A stretch of DNA of 13,479 bases, taken from the NCBI GenBank assembly GCA_022561355.1, contig JADFRJ010000041.1:1-13479 (forward strand). The letters run 5' to 3'. Source of the DNA: Chloroflexota bacterium (GTDB taxonomy: Bacteria; Chloroflexota; Dehalococcoidia; DSTF01; RBG-16-68-14). Below the pieces are notes generated by a model that worked only from the letters and a program-made list of their open reading frames with translations, ran no database searches and had not been told where the DNA came from. Numbering within the stretch: the first letter of the stretch is position 1; the number at the start of each line of letters is the position of its first letter. This document shows, piece by piece, positions 13,059 to 13,479 of the stretch. Position numbers and translations under genes: made by a program.

Positions 13059-13479
13059 ATGTTTGGCCACCTCGTTCGTAATAGCCTGCTAGCCCTCATC
13101 GCGATGGCGTTCTTCGCCAGCCAACTCGAGGCGTTCGGCGCTGATGGCCCGAGCGCTCCCGCAGGCGATGGGGCCATCTTCGAACGCGGCGATCTTAATC
13201 TCGAGATCGAAGCGCCCACCTCGCTGGCGTTCGGTCCCGATGGACGTCTCTACGCTTCAACTCAGAGCGACATCATCGCTATCACCCTCGACGACAACAC
13301 GCATGACGTGGTCGCCATCGAGGAGATCGCAAGCGGCCTGAACGGCGTGCTGGGCCTCGCGTTCGACCACACAGCTCCGCCGGACGCGCCGATCACGCTG
13401 TACGCCTCCCACCAGGACGTCGAGGGAGTGCCGGGCTACTGGGGTCGCGTCAGTACGTTCACGGCGCCAGATTGGACGC
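13059..13479 (+). CDS. Secreted beta-propeller protein, glucose/sorbosone dehydrogenase-like, 3'-truncated
   Basis: The frame runs open from ATG 13059 to the window edge, giving 140 residues of a longer protein. Residues 1-28 form a Sec-type signal peptide (NSLLALIAMAFFASQLEAFGA) with no twin arginines. The mature part has propeller-blade signatures: PTSLAFGPDGRLYAS (53-67), DIIAITLDD (71-79), then GLNGVLGLAFD (93-103) and PITLYASHQD (111-120). This order resembles soluble PQQ-type glucose/sorbosone dehydrogenases and NHL-like propellers. The catalytic and cofactor residues lie beyond the window, so enzymatic activity cannot be judged. There is no Shine-Dalgarno; the -10 lies so close that a leaderless mRNA is likely. 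It may be functionally grouped with the upstream secreted protease, whose promoter region shares a 12-mer. Confidence 0.78.
   Translation, partial: MFGHLVRNSLLALIAMAFFASQLEAFGADGPSAPAGDGAIFERGDLNLEIEAPTSLAFGPDGRLYASTQSDIIAITLDDNTHDVVAIEEIASGLNGVLGLAFDHTAPPDAPITLYASHQDVEGVPGYWGRVSTFTAPDWT

Noticed and set aside
1..13479. CRISPR arrays, IS elements, tRNA or rRNA genes
   Set aside because: No repeat-spacer pattern, transposase, terminal inverted repeats, cloverleaf or rRNA-like segment was found by reading; intergenic gaps are all under 200 bp.

Overview
The window is gene-dense, high-GC bacterial chromosome, nearly all of it housekeeping genes read on the + strand. Several things point to Chloroflexota, probably Dehalococcoidia/SAR202-like. 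These are an rpmF-fabD-fabG-nusB-acpP cluster without plsX or fabH, a TatA-family/TatC pair, RNase J next to an Fe-S uracil-DNA glycosylase, and a secreted subtilase whose tail has calcium-loop and dockerin-like repeats of a kind I associate with that phylum. This placement is an inference from gene content. No rRNA or other marker is present to prove it.

Layout. Positions 2-2978 form one compact operon: a 5'-truncated YceD/DUF177 protein, L32 (rpmF), malonyl-CoA:ACP transacylase (fabD), 3-oxoacyl-ACP reductase (fabG), NusB and acyl carrier protein (acpP). It ends at a strong GC-rich hairpin (2994-3034). A TatA/TatB-family protein and TatC follow (3066-4220). A well-formed sigma-70-type promoter, whose -35 lies inside a near-perfect 14-bp palindrome, then begins a second transcription unit. 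It holds two half-length TauE/SafE permeases (about 4284-4643 and 4646-5047), a family 4-like uracil-DNA glycosylase (5050-5664) and RNase J (5672-7327).

A convergent MFS transporter (8611-7382, minus strand) shares a 192-bp divergent control region with a 4-TM FtsK/SpoIIIE DNA translocase (8804-11251). The last 2.1 kb encodes exported proteins: an S8 protease with a pro-region and dockerin-like tail (11370-13019), and the start of a secreted beta-propeller protein resembling glucose/sorbosone dehydrogenases (13059 to the window end).

How the genes fit together. The first operon couples ribosome assembly and transcription factors with fatty-acid elongation. The Tat genes and the two secreted proteins concern the cell envelope, although the visible signal peptides look like Sec rather than Tat signals. 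Several genes (fabD, tatA, tatC, the MFS gene, the last gene) have no visible Shine-Dalgarno sequence. Two of them (MFS and the last gene) have a -10-like hexamer only 6-8 nt before the start codon, which suggests leaderless mRNAs.

I found no CRISPR array, IS element, tRNA or rRNA, and no obvious defence system. The least routine items are the split TauE/SafE pair with no ordinary start codon for its first half, the palindromic promoter in front of it, the repeat-bearing protease, the insertion in FtsK, and a 12-mer shared by the promoter regions of the two secreted-protein genes.
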